Below are positions 51,419 through 59,609 of a DNA stretch of 64,000 nt, piece by piece. Made by a program: the position numbers and the translations under genes. Each line of letters begins with the position of its first letter. Position 1 is the first letter of the stretch. The stretch is from Sulfidibacterium sp036244975. GTDB lineage: Bacteria > Bacteroidota > Bacteroidia > Bacteroidales > F082. Where the stretch lies: the NCBI GenBank assembly GCA_036244975.1, contig BTTE01000005.1, forward strand, positions 3,223 through 67,222, read 5' to 3'. The notes under the pieces were generated by a model. It worked only from the letters and a program-made list of their open reading frames with translations. It was not told where the DNA came from and ran no database searches.

Positions 51419-53101
51419 TCAGCGTTTCTTTTCTCCTTCTCTTTCGGCTTTCCTCAGCAACTCTGAAGCAGCAGCCCTTGAAGCATCCGTAATTTCCTCG
51501 TCACTCATCATTTTCGCTATTTCTTCAAGGCGTTCTGCCGGTTCAAGTGGAATAATTTCTGAAACGGTCATGTCATTTTCCACATGCTTAAAGACTTTTA
51601 AATACACATCTGCACGGGAGGCAATTTGTGGCAAATGGGTAATGCTCATAACCTGAATGTGCATCGACATCTTTTTCAGAATATTGGCCAGTTTTCCGGC
51701 AATGTCGCCTGATACGCCTGCATCGATTTCATCAAAAATGATGGTGGGTAAAATCCCGTCCTGATGCACCAGGGATTTAAGCGCCAGCATAAGTCGCGAA
51801 AGTTCTCCGCCCGAGGCTGTTTTTGCAATGGGAGCCGGTTCGCCGCCTTTGTTGGCATTGAAATAGAACGTAAGCGTTTCTTTTCCGTGGGGAGAAAATG
51901 CAGACAACGGCTCCATCTGTACCCTGAACTGTGCTTCTTTCATGCCGAGCTGTTTTAGTAAAGCCTCTGCCTCTCTTTCAAATCCGGGTATACTTTGCTT
52001 TCTCGCAGTACGCCATTTCATGGCTGTTTTTTCCAGGTTCAGGGTAATTTCTCCGAGATGTTGTTTTTCTGTCAACAGTTCATCATCCAAACCGGAAATC
52101 GTTTCCAGCTTTTGCCGGTACTCTTCACGCAAGGCTATCAGCCCGTTAATGTCCGTAACATGGTGCTTCTGCTGCAGGCTGTACAATGTATCTAATCGCT
52201 CCTCCGCCATCTGCAGCTCTGCAGGATCAAATTCGTTGAGTGAGGCAAAATTTTCTATTTCCGCCGTCAAATCGGTCAGCTCGATGTAGGACGATTGCAA
52301 CCGTTCGGCAAACGCAGCAATAGCTTGATGAAAACCGGAAAGCCGGTCGAAAGTTTCTTTCAGCCTGCCGAGATATTCCAAAATCGCTGTGTCCTCTTCC
52401 CTGAGCAAATGCACTGCCATATCGGTCGCCGTTTTTATCTCTCCCGCATGCGACAGCAACTTACTTTTCTCCTCCAATGCTGCCATCTCATCTGCGTTCA
52501 GCGCTACTGCGTCCAGCTCGTTCAACTGAAACCGGAAATAATCTTCATCACGTTTAGCCTGGTTATTCTGCTCCTGTAACAAGGCCAGCTTTTTCTGACT
52601 TTTGCGGTATTGGTTAAATAACAAGATGTAAGCTTGCTGCAACGCAGGTTGATTCAGATAAGCATCAAAAAGTTCCAGTTGAAAACCGCTTTCGTTAAGC
52701 AAAAGAGTCTGATGTTGTGAATGAATGTCCACCAAACGGCTTCCCAACGTTTTCAACAAATTCAGGTTTACCGGCGTATCGTTTATAAAAGCACGCGATT
52801 TCCCGGCCGGATTAATCTCACGCCGCAGCAGTATCACCGGCTCATAATCCAGGTCGTTATCCTCAAAAAAGGAAACCAGGTTCAGTTTGCTGATACCGAA
52901 GAGACCTTCGACCACACATTTTTTTGTCTTGTCCATAAGCGCCGACGGGTCGGCCCGTTTGCCGAGAATCAGCGACAGGGCGCCAAGCATAATGGATTTT
53001 CCGGCTCCGGTTTCGCCCGTAATAACGGTAAAACCGGGCTGAAAGTCAATTTCGGCAGCGCTAATTAGCGTATAATTCTTTATGGATAGTTTTAGCAGCA
53101 T
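51419..53101 (-). CDS. recN: DNA repair protein RecN
   Basis: A 560-residue SMC-like ATPase. Walker A is 'ITGETGAGKSIMLGALSLIL' (from 28), long coiled coils occupy ~150-380, the ABC signature is 'TASGGELSRLMLALKSL', and Walker B is 'TIIFDEIDAGVSGDIAGKL'. It acts on double-strand breaks. Normal length. A TAnnTTTG box lies 20 nt upstream. Confidence 0.96.
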   Translation of the reverse strand: MLLKLSIKNYTLISAAEIDFQPGFTVITGETGAGKSIMLGALSLILGKRADPSALMDKTKKCVVEGLFGISKLNLVSFFEDNDLDYEPVILLRREINPAGKSRAFINDTPVNLNLLKTLGSRLVDIHSQHQTLLLNESGFQLELFDAYLNQPALQQAYILLFNQYRKSQKKLALLQEQNNQAKRDEDYFRFQLNELDAVALNADEMAALEEKSKLLSHAGEIKTATDMAVHLLREEDTAILEYLGRLKETFDRLSGFHQAIAAFAERLQSSYIELTDLTAEIENFASLNEFDPAELQMAEERLDTLYSLQQKHHVTDINGLIALREEYRQKLETISGLDDELLTEKQHLGEITLNLEKTAMKWRTARKQSIPGFEREAEALLKQLGMKEAQFRVQMEPLSAFSPHGKETLTFYFNANKGGEPAPIAKTASGGELSRLMLALKSLVHQDGILPTIIFDEIDAGVSGDIAGKLANILKKMSMHIQVMSITHLPQIASRADVYLKVFKHVENDMTVSEIIPLEPAERLEEIAKMMSDEEITDASRAAASELLRKAEREGEKKR

Positions 53102-53121
53102 AAATAATTACTTTCCGAGGA

Positions 53122-53129
53122 CAAAAATA
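53122..53129 (-). promoter_or_regulatory. Candidate -7 element of recN
   Basis: Minus-strand TATTTTTG, 20 nt before the recN ATG at 53101. Confidence 0.5.
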
Positions 53130-53281
53130 ACAAATCGCCCGGTGGAAAAAAATGAAAAGGATGGTGTTCGTAATAATCTTTTCGGAAATTGATTTCCTGC
53201 TGTTTGCTGCCCCGGTTGAAAACTTGTGTAAATCTCAGGCTTATTTATCACGGCTTCCGCTGTCACAATGAGGCATTTTAC

Positions 53282-53289
53282 TACTTTTG
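53282..53289 (+). promoter_or_regulatory. -7 element of folK; predicts leaderless mRNA
   Basis: TACTTTTG, then TGCC, then ATG at 53294. The expected transcript start falls on or next to the ATG. The context TTTTG-N-GCCATGGT is shared with merR. Confidence 0.5.
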
Positions 53290-53293
53290 TGCC

Positions 53294-53812
53294 ATGGTAA
53301 AGAAGCATACGATTTTCTTGTTGCTGGGGAGTAATATTCATCCCAGAACAGTTTATTTATACAAAGCCATCGAACTGATTAACATCTTAATAGGGGATGT
53401 TATCACCACTTCTTCCCGGTATGTATCGGAACCCTGGGGCTTTGAGGCTCCGGTTGCTTTTTTTAATCAGGTGGTTTGCGTGGAGACCGTTTTGGAGCCT
53501 TTGGAAGTTTTGAAAAAAACACAGGATATAGAATATCAACTGGGACGCACGCAAAAATCAAACGGAACGTATGCTTCACGTACGCTTGACATCGACCTGC
53601 TCTTTTATGATGACGAAACAATCAACCTGCCTGCGCTTACGGTTCCTCATGCACAGATAGCTCACAGACGTTTCACTCTGATGCCGCTGGCAGAAACAGC
53701 TCCGCAGAAAGAGCATCCGGTATTGAAAAAAACCTGTTTCCAATTGCTTGCCGAATGTGATGATGAATGCGAAGTATGGAAACTTGACGAAGTGAAAGCC
53801 CATGCATTATAA
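53294..53812 (+). CDS. folK: 6-hydroxymethyl-7,8-dihydropterin pyrophosphokinase
   Basis: A 172-residue enzyme of folate synthesis transferring pyrophosphate from ATP to 6-hydroxymethyl-dihydropterin. Motifs: 'IFLLLGSNIHPR' at the start, 'SEPWGFEAPVAFFNQVVCVE', and 'RTLDIDLLFYDDETI' with the metal-binding Asp pair. In-frame sequence upstream to 53189 has no family similarity and lies upstream of the promoter box. The 3' end overlaps dnk by 11 bp. Confidence 0.95.
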   Translation: MVKKHTIFLLLGSNIHPRTVYLYKAIELINILIGDVITTSSRYVSEPWGFEAPVAFFNQVVCVETVLEPLEVLKKTQDIEYQLGRTQKSNGTYASRTLDIDLLFYDDETINLPALTVPHAQIAHRRFTLMPLAETAPQKEHPVLKKTCFQLLAECDDECEVWKLDEVKAHAL

Positions 53813-54434
53813 TTTTATCGCCATCGAAGGAAATATCGGGGCCGGAAAGACTTCGCTCGCTGCAAGAATTGCGCAGGAATATAACGCCCATCTCATTCTT
53901 GAGCAGTTTGAAGAAAATTCATTTCTTCCCAAATTTTACAAAGAGCCCGAAAAATATGCTTTTCCGCTGGAGATGTCTTTTCTGGCTGCCCGTTATCAGC
54001 AGCTAAAAGACCAGTTGCTGTCCATGGACTTGTTCAAGACTTTTACCATTAGCGATTATTTCATTGTAAAATCGTTGATATTTGCCCGTAAAAACCTGCC
54101 ACAGGATGAATTTAAGCTCTATACCAGTTTTTTCGATATTGTCTATCAGCAACTTCCCAAGCCGGAACTTTTGGTGTATCTTTACGTGGACACCGAGCGT
54201 CTGCAGTTGAATATAAAAATGCGCGGACGTCCTTACGAGCAAAACATACAGGACGACTATCTGAACAAAATCCGGGACGGCTATCTCGAATTTATTAAAC
54301 AGCAAAAAAATTTACGGATTCTCATTTTAGACATCAACCGGCTTGATTTTGTAAACCGCCCCGAAGACTACCAAAAAATAACGGAAGTCATTGATAAGGA
54401 GTACCCCATCGGCGTACACAGGATTATACTTTAA
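53802..54434 (+). CDS. Deoxynucleoside kinase (dAdo/dGuo/dCyd kinase family)
   Basis: A 210-residue kinase with P-loop 'IEGNIGAGKTSLAARIA' (from 8), the substrate-site 'LEQFEENSFLPKFYKEP', the 'ISDYFIVKSLIFARKNL' segment in place of the DRS motif, and an Arg-rich lid 'IKMRGRPYEQNI'. It salvages deoxynucleosides. Overlap with folK implies translational coupling. Substrate specificity cannot be read directly. Confidence 0.9.
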   Translation: MHYNFIAIEGNIGAGKTSLAARIAQEYNAHLILEQFEENSFLPKFYKEPEKYAFPLEMSFLAARYQQLKDQLLSMDLFKTFTISDYFIVKSLIFARKNLPQDEFKLYTSFFDIVYQQLPKPELLVYLYVDTERLQLNIKMRGRPYEQNIQDDYLNKIRDGYLEFIKQQKNLRILILDINRLDFVNRPEDYQKITEVIDKEYPIGVHRIIL

Positions 54435-54483
54435 TCCGTATAACAAAAACCAGAGTCATATTGTCAGCTGTGCGTTGCACCGG

Positions 54484-55893
54484 TTATTTTTCTGCAATAT
54501 CCGGCCGCAGATTATGAATATTATTTGGATTATGAGGATTCCTGCGCGTGTTTCTCTGGGCAATCCGGATATTCAGGCCAAAACCGGCCTGAATATATTT
54601 TTGCCGCTTCCACTGAAATAATCCAGCGACATTATCCGAATAGAGATAAACCTGAAAAGGAAATAAATTGCAAACTACGGCAGCTCCAAAATTCATGGGC
54701 ACATCTTTAATGTACGTGTAATTTACCTTGAAAGTGAAATGGCCGGAGACATACCGGGTATAGCCAACAGAAACGGCAGGCTCGAAATAATCTTCGAAAA
54801 AACGTCCCGAAAACAAAAAGGAGAAATCATTACGCATATCTTTGGTATAATATTCTCCTCCAATCAGGATTCGGGCAGGAAGTTTGATCCGATAATTTTT
54901 GGACTCCTCTTTAAGATTAAATAATTTTTTCAAAGTATCGCCAATACTGCCTGCCGGGTTGCCATTATTGATGAAGTCAATGGAGACCCCGTTAAAATTT
55001 ATGCTGTCTTTGTTAGATTCGAAAGTTTTGGTATTGCTTCGGTAAAACACTTTCCCCCAATTTAGAAGGCTGGCGCTAATTGAAATCTGTTTCGTCAGAT
55101 GTACATCAACCCCCAGGTCAATGGCAACGCCTGTATTTTTAAAATTAAGAAAATAATTTCTTGCATCAAAGCCGGTGCTGTCGGGCAACCCGGAGGTATT
55201 CACCAAAAGGTTAGTCCGGGCATGTATCTCATACTCATTGTTGTTGTTAAGTACCGTTTTCATGCTAATTCCATTGTTATTGGTATTGATGTCGGAGAGT
55301 CCCTGCAAAAAATGCAACCGCACGCCTACTCTGAATTTATCACCGACGGGAACGGATATTCCCAAATTATAATCTATTAAATGATACGCATTCACTGCTG
55401 TATGGCTCATGTCAAGTGTTTGGTTCACATACTGAGCATTTCCGTTCCATGCCAACTTCAGCAAATCCTTGTCTAACAGAGCCTGAACGAACAGATGCTG
55501 ACTAATGCCAACCGTAATAAAGGTGCTGCCCGCCTTAAAACCTGCAAAGAGGACATTCATATCCAGAAATTCGGTAACTTTATCTACAGGCTGACCATTA
55601 TTGATAACCTTGCTCAAATCGAAATAAAGCGAATCGCCACCCGCACTCTTAGAGATAAAATCATTGATTCCACCTGCCGTATTCAGTAGCCCGGTCGAAA
55701 CATTGGACAACATCGGGAAACCCACCACAATGTTAGCGCCCGATGTGAAAGCCGGGTTCAAAAGACTACTCTGCTGCACATCGCGCAAACCGTACAAAAT
55801 AAAACTATTCTGTGCCACTGAAAATTGAGGCAACGAAATGATAAATAACAGTAAAAAACTTATTTTCCGAAAGATGTGTAAATTTTTTTTCAT
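54484..55893 (-). CDS. DUF5723 family outer-membrane protein
   Basis: A 469-residue protein with a signal peptide ('ISFLLLFIISLPQFSVAQ', cleavage near 28) and the family opening 'YGLRDVQQSSLLNPAFTSGA'. The remainder is rich in amphipathic strands ('FRVGVRLHFLQGLSD', 'LPARILIGGEYYTKD', 'VSVGYTRYVSGHFTFKVNYT'), as in barrels of the PorV/FadL-like type found in Bacteroidota. It ends with a short Asn/Arg-rich tail ('RNTRRNPHNPNNIHNLR'). Function unknown. Confidence 0.8.
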   Translation of the reverse strand: MKKNLHIFRKISFLLLFIISLPQFSVAQNSFILYGLRDVQQSSLLNPAFTSGANIVVGFPMLSNVSTGLLNTAGGINDFISKSAGGDSLYFDLSKVINNGQPVDKVTEFLDMNVLFAGFKAGSTFITVGISQHLFVQALLDKDLLKLAWNGNAQYVNQTLDMSHTAVNAYHLIDYNLGISVPVGDKFRVGVRLHFLQGLSDINTNNNGISMKTVLNNNNEYEIHARTNLLVNTSGLPDSTGFDARNYFLNFKNTGVAIDLGVDVHLTKQISISASLLNWGKVFYRSNTKTFESNKDSINFNGVSIDFINNGNPAGSIGDTLKKLFNLKEESKNYRIKLPARILIGGEYYTKDMRNDFSFLFSGRFFEDYFEPAVSVGYTRYVSGHFTFKVNYTYIKDVPMNFGAAVVCNLFPFQVYLYSDNVAGLFQWKRQKYIQAGFGLNIRIAQRNTRRNPHNPNNIHNLRPDIAEK

Positions 55894-56015
55894 GGCACAT
55901 ATTTTAAAATTATTTCCACTATACTAATTCTTTAACGGGAAAAAAGAGAGAACGTTTCATTTTGCCTGTCTTTTTTAGGTTGCCCCTTGCTCCTCCGGAG
56001 GGCGTTTTAAACTTT

Positions 56016-56714
56016 CTATAAAATTTCGCATAAAGTTAATAAGTCATCAACTTTATAAGTACAATTGTTTTCAAGAGAGATGCAGTCGGGGTCAAAGAAA
56101 ACCTGATCCATCCCCACCTGACGGGCCCCCGCAATATCAACAGAGTAATCATCGCCTATCATAAGGCTTTCATCGGCCAGTGCACCGGTTTTGTCAAAAG
56201 CATAATAAAATATCCGGGGATCGGGTTTTTTCACGCCGGCTTCTTCCGATGTAATCAGTTTTTCAAAATATTTATCCATCCCGGACACTTTGATTTTCAC
56301 CTGCTGCACTTCCTGAAAGCCGTTGGTAATAAGGTGGAGATGATATTTTGATGCAAGGTACTCCAACGTTTCCAAAACATGCGGAAACAAATTTACTTTC
56401 CTGGGACTGATTTCCACATAATCCGTGCCCATTTTTTCTGCCAGGGTTTTATCATCGATATCGTAATCGAGCAAAGTCAGGTAAAAACGTTTCCATCGGA
56501 GGATATTCTTTTCCAGAATTCCCTCGCGGTAAAGATCCCACAGCTTCCGGTTATGCACACTGTATTTCTCGTGAAGATCTTTCGGATTGTCAATCCCTTT
56601 TGCAGCAAGCTGATAGTTTTCGAATATCTCTTCGAAAGCTTCGAGGGAACTCTTGTCAAAATCCCACAAAGTGCGGTCAAGATCGAAAAAAAGATGCTGG
56701 TAACGTTGCGGCAT
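56016..56714 (-). CDS. HAD phosphatase, YjjG family (noncanonical pyrimidine nucleotidase)
   Basis: A 232-residue haloacid-dehalogenase hydrolase. Motif I 'FFDLDRTLWDFD' holds the nucleophile Asp; motif II 'LHLITNGFQEVQQ'; motif III Lys in 'EAGVKKPDPRIFYYA'; motif IV 'SLMIGDDYSVDIAGAR'. Matches YjjG, a 5'-nucleotidase that removes noncanonical pyrimidine nucleotides. It begins 5 nt after the stop of the protease gene and is likely cotranscribed. Confidence 0.92.
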   Translation of the reverse strand: MPQRYQHLFFDLDRTLWDFDKSSLEAFEEIFENYQLAAKGIDNPKDLHEKYSVHNRKLWDLYREGILEKNILRWKRFYLTLLDYDIDDKTLAEKMGTDYVEISPRKVNLFPHVLETLEYLASKYHLHLITNGFQEVQQVKIKVSGMDKYFEKLITSEEAGVKKPDPRIFYYAFDKTGALADESLMIGDDYSVDIAGARQVGMDQVFFDPDCISLENNCTYKVDDLLTLCEIL

Positions 56715-56719
56715 AATGG

Positions 56720-58588
56720 CTATTTGTGATAATTAAAAACTTTATATGTATTGGTAATACCTTTGATTGTCAGCTGAATAATATATAATCCGTTTTGATT
56801 ATACGGTAGCTGAAGCATCACATCATTACGGCCAAACTGCGGTTTGAAGATATCCAGCCTCCGGCCCAGAATGTCATAAACGGCAACGGAAATATCATCT
56901 TCCCTGTAACTTCCCAACAGAATATGAATGCGGCCATCTTTTGTAGGGTTGGGATAGATTACCGGAAGCACGGAGACCGAATCGACTTTCGTGCTGTTAC
57001 CGCCGGCAGATGTTACCAGTAGCTTTACCTGAAAAGTTCCCGTTTTGACATACCGGACAGGCGGTGGTGTTTTTGTATCCGAAACAGCCGGCACTCCACC
57101 TTCAAATTCCCAACGATAAGTTGAAACAGGGCCGGTGGACAGGCTTGTGAATTGAATCGTTCCGCCAACAGGTGTTTTAGTCACATCCGAAGAAAAATCG
57201 GCAATGGCTTGTGTTGCCAGCGGGTCAAACCCGGGCATCATAACATAGGCTGTATGCGCTTTGTCTAACCAATATTTCAACTGCCGGGTGGAATCGGTGC
57301 CATTGGCATCCCAGTGTTTGCTGAACCGGCCGAAGTAGTCAGGCGAGTCTGGCGCACTACACGAGGCATCGCCACCGGTAAGCGTTCCTATAATCAAACC
57401 TTTGCTGTTAAAGAGCGGAGCGCCGGAAGAGCCACCTTCGGTAACACCATGCCCAGACAGGGTAGCTGCCCATTTTACTTTCCAGAAGTCAGCATTGGGG
57501 TCGGTTACAGTTCCGTAATAACCCATGGGAATAAGCGGTGTTGTGTAGGTGGAAATCATTTTTATATCGCCCTCAGGATGGTGAATGACCACCCCGCTGT
57601 TGCTTCCGTTGCCACTGCGGTCCCAACCGTTAAAATAGGGTTTGTACGAATAAGGCACTTTGTCTTTCAGTAACAAAAGCTTAAGATCAGAACCCCCGTT
57701 ATAGTTGGCAGAAGCGAGTAACTTGGCTCCTGAAAGAGAATGGATTGTCGGTTCGGTAGCCGGACGGCTGCCATCGGGCGATTCATAATTGAAATAAAAA
57801 ACCCATTGGGCATAATCGGATGCTGTTGCACCATCGCCGCAGTGGTTGGCCGTCAGAAAATAGGGTGTACCATCATTCTGCGTATCATTAATCAGCGAAC
57901 CGGTACACCAATACAGGCTGGTTCCCTCTTTTAAAAGAACACGTGCCACGCCATTTTTCTGTTTTTGGTAATGCTCGCCTTCAGGATTGTTCACGGGAAC
58001 CTCACAACTACCCGCATCACCAAAATCTTTCAGTCCGCTTTCCGGATGATCAGTAACATTCCCTATGCTTGACAGTTGAAAAGGCAGCTTCCCGTATTTT
58101 TCAGGACTGTCCAGTTCTACAATCAGGCTGTTTCCCAAAAGATAAGCTGTTCCCATTTCCTTTCCATTGTTTTGGGTGCTAAAAGCCCCGAGTATCTGAT
58201 TCTTACGTGAGTTATATATATAAAGCCGGTCGTTTTGTCCGAGATGTATATTCCGCAGATAAAGGTTGAGCGCGGAAGCTCCGTTCAACCGAATTTCAAG
58301 CCGCCAAACATAATTTCCACGGGGCAGCTGTTCCCATACTCCTTTTTGCAACACATTCTCATCCAGCGGGACGGTATATCCGGCAAACAACGGCTGTGGT
58401 GCGGTGGTGTTTTTCCTGATAAGATTCTTTTTCAATGGAGTTGCATGGATAGTTACAGCGGGAGGTGTGTTTTTCAGCCCAAACTGCAAAGCGGCAGGCT
58501 TACCCTGGATTTGCAATTGCGCCATCGTAAAAAACGGGTAAAAACAAATTAAAAGAATAAAAAAAAGTTTTTTCATAAGCCTTTTCAA
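56720..58588 (-). CDS. Secreted Lys-C-like serine protease with PKD domain and T9SS sorting tail
   Basis: A 622-residue secreted protein. Signal peptide ('LFFILLICFYPFFTMAQ') 1-24. A propeptide-like beta domain occupies ~60-175. The trypsin-fold catalytic domain ~190-445 has His249 in 'YFLTANHCGDG', Asp301 in 'NYNGGSDLKLLLL' and Ser388 in 'TEGGSSGAPLFN', with paired cysteines as in lysyl endopeptidases. A PKD-like domain follows (~462-540, 'YRWEFEGGVPAVSDTKTP'). The C-terminus is a type A T9SS sorting signal ('VIYPNPTKDGRIHI' ... 'NGLYIIQLTIKG'). It is therefore exported by T9SS. Substrate preference for Lys is inferred from family only. Confidence 0.9.
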   Translation of the reverse strand: MKRLMKKLFFILLICFYPFFTMAQLQIQGKPAALQFGLKNTPPAVTIHATPLKKNLIRKNTTAPQPLFAGYTVPLDENVLQKGVWEQLPRGNYVWRLEIRLNGASALNLYLRNIHLGQNDRLYIYNSRKNQILGAFSTQNNGKEMGTAYLLGNSLIVELDSPEKYGKLPFQLSSIGNVTDHPESGLKDFGDAGSCEVPVNNPEGEHYQKQKNGVARVLLKEGTSLYWCTGSLINDTQNDGTPYFLTANHCGDGATASDYAQWVFYFNYESPDGSRPATEPTIHSLSGAKLLASANYNGGSDLKLLLLKDKVPYSYKPYFNGWDRSGNGSNSGVVIHHPEGDIKMISTYTTPLIPMGYYGTVTDPNADFWKVKWAATLSGHGVTEGGSSGAPLFNSKGLIIGTLTGGDASCSAPDSPDYFGRFSKHWDANGTDSTRQLKYWLDKAHTAYVMMPGFDPLATQAIADFSSDVTKTPVGGTIQFTSLSTGPVSTYRWEFEGGVPAVSDTKTPPPVRYVKTGTFQVKLLVTSAGGNSTKVDSVSVLPVIYPNPTKDGRIHILLGSYREDDISVAVYDILGRRLDIFKPQFGRNDVMLQLPYNQNGLYIIQLTIKGITNTYKVFNYHK

Positions 58589-58778
58589 CTGTGAGGGGTA
58601 ACCAAAATATGCAGCTGCCGGGTTCCCCGAAAGAAATAGAATCTGACAAAATTAAAAATTATATCCATGTATTTGAAAAACAATCAGGTCAACTAACATC
58701 TTATGGTGTTATACGTTTTTTAGTGGTTTTTTGGATACCTATTTGTATTTTCACCTTATTATAATTGGTAAAATTTTA

Positions 58779-58786
58779 TATTTTTG
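58779..58786 (+). promoter_or_regulatory. -7 element of the yigZ-like gene; predicts leaderless mRNA
   Basis: TATTTTTG, then AAC, then ATG at 58790. A TTG at 58784 in the same frame is part of the box itself and is rejected as start. Confidence 0.5.
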
Positions 58787-58789
58787 AAC

Positions 58790-59389
58790 ATGCAGGAATC
58801 GGATCGGTATAAAACCATAAAAGGCAGTTCGGAGGGGTATTACAAGGAGAAGGGGAGTAAGTTTATTGCCCGTGCTTTTCATGTGGAGTACGAGGGGGAG
58901 GCGAAGGAACATTTTTTACAGATGAAAAAGGAGTATCACGATGCCCGGCATCATTGCTATGCCTTTCGCATTCAGCCGGAAAATGAATTTTTCAGGAGTA
59001 GTGATGATGGCGAGCCTTCGGGGACGGCGGGCAAGCCAATTTTGAATCAGATTCTTTCGGCGGAACTTTTTGATATACTTGTAGTGGTTATTCGTTATTT
59101 TGGAGGAGTGAAACTTGGCGTTGCCGGACTGATTCGTGCTTATAAGACAGCTACGCGGGAGGCCATTGAGCAGGCAGAAATAGTGATCCCTGTCATTTCA
59201 CGCAATATGACACTTTTTTTCGATTATTCACTAATGAATCGGGTGATGCGATTGGTAAAGGATGAAAAGTTGCCTGTTTTAAAGCAGGATTTTGCTCTTC
59301 GATGCGAACTGGTTGTTGCAGTGGAAAGAAACAAGGAGAAGACTGTTGCTGAAAAATTTAAAAGAATATACGGATTAACGGTGAAGTAG
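58790..59389 (+). CDS. YigZ/IMPACT family protein
   Basis: A 199-residue protein with the UPF0029/IMPACT core ('YYKEKGSKFIARAFHV', 'DARHHCYAFRI', 'SSDDGEPSGTAGKPILNQIL', 'VVIRYFGGVKLGVAGLIRAY') and a C-terminal DUF1949-like ferredoxin fold. The biochemical role is not settled; homologues are linked to translation control. Normal length. Confidence 0.93.
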   Translation: MQESDRYKTIKGSSEGYYKEKGSKFIARAFHVEYEGEAKEHFLQMKKEYHDARHHCYAFRIQPENEFFRSSDDGEPSGTAGKPILNQILSAELFDILVVVIRYFGGVKLGVAGLIRAYKTATREAIEQAEIVIPVISRNMTLFFDYSLMNRVMRLVKDEKLPVLKQDFALRCELVVAVERNKEKTVAEKFKRIYGLTVK

Positions 59390-59499
59390 TGGAAAGACAG
59401 CGGGTTCTGTTTTGCAGACCAACTTGCACCATTTACAACAAAAAAAGATAAAAGTCAATGGGTTTTTCCCTTTTTTTTGCACCGGATATGTTATTTCTT

Positions 59500-59594
59500 T
59501 GTTAAGAAATTATGAAAGGTGTCCGGTTTGTATTTTAGCATGATTTTTAGAGGATTATAATATAGTTGTTAATAAAAGGATTAATTGTTGATAA
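59500..59594 (-). promoter_or_regulatory. Candidate DnaA-box cluster upstream of dnaA
   Basis: Read on the minus strand, three related nonamers occur: TTCTTAACA (59500-59508), TTATTAACA (59567-59575) and TTATCAACA (59586-59594). The last differs at one position from the TTATCCACA consensus; the last two are 19 bp apart and end 15 bp before the dnaA ATG. They could serve autoregulation or be part of an origin. Confidence 0.4.
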
Positions 59595-59609
59595 AAACTT
59601 TACCAACGA

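Noticed and set aside
56000..56030. CTCCGGAG palindrome as terminator of the protease-YjjG operon
   Set aside because: The stem is short and no T-run follows on the minus strand; not strong enough to call.
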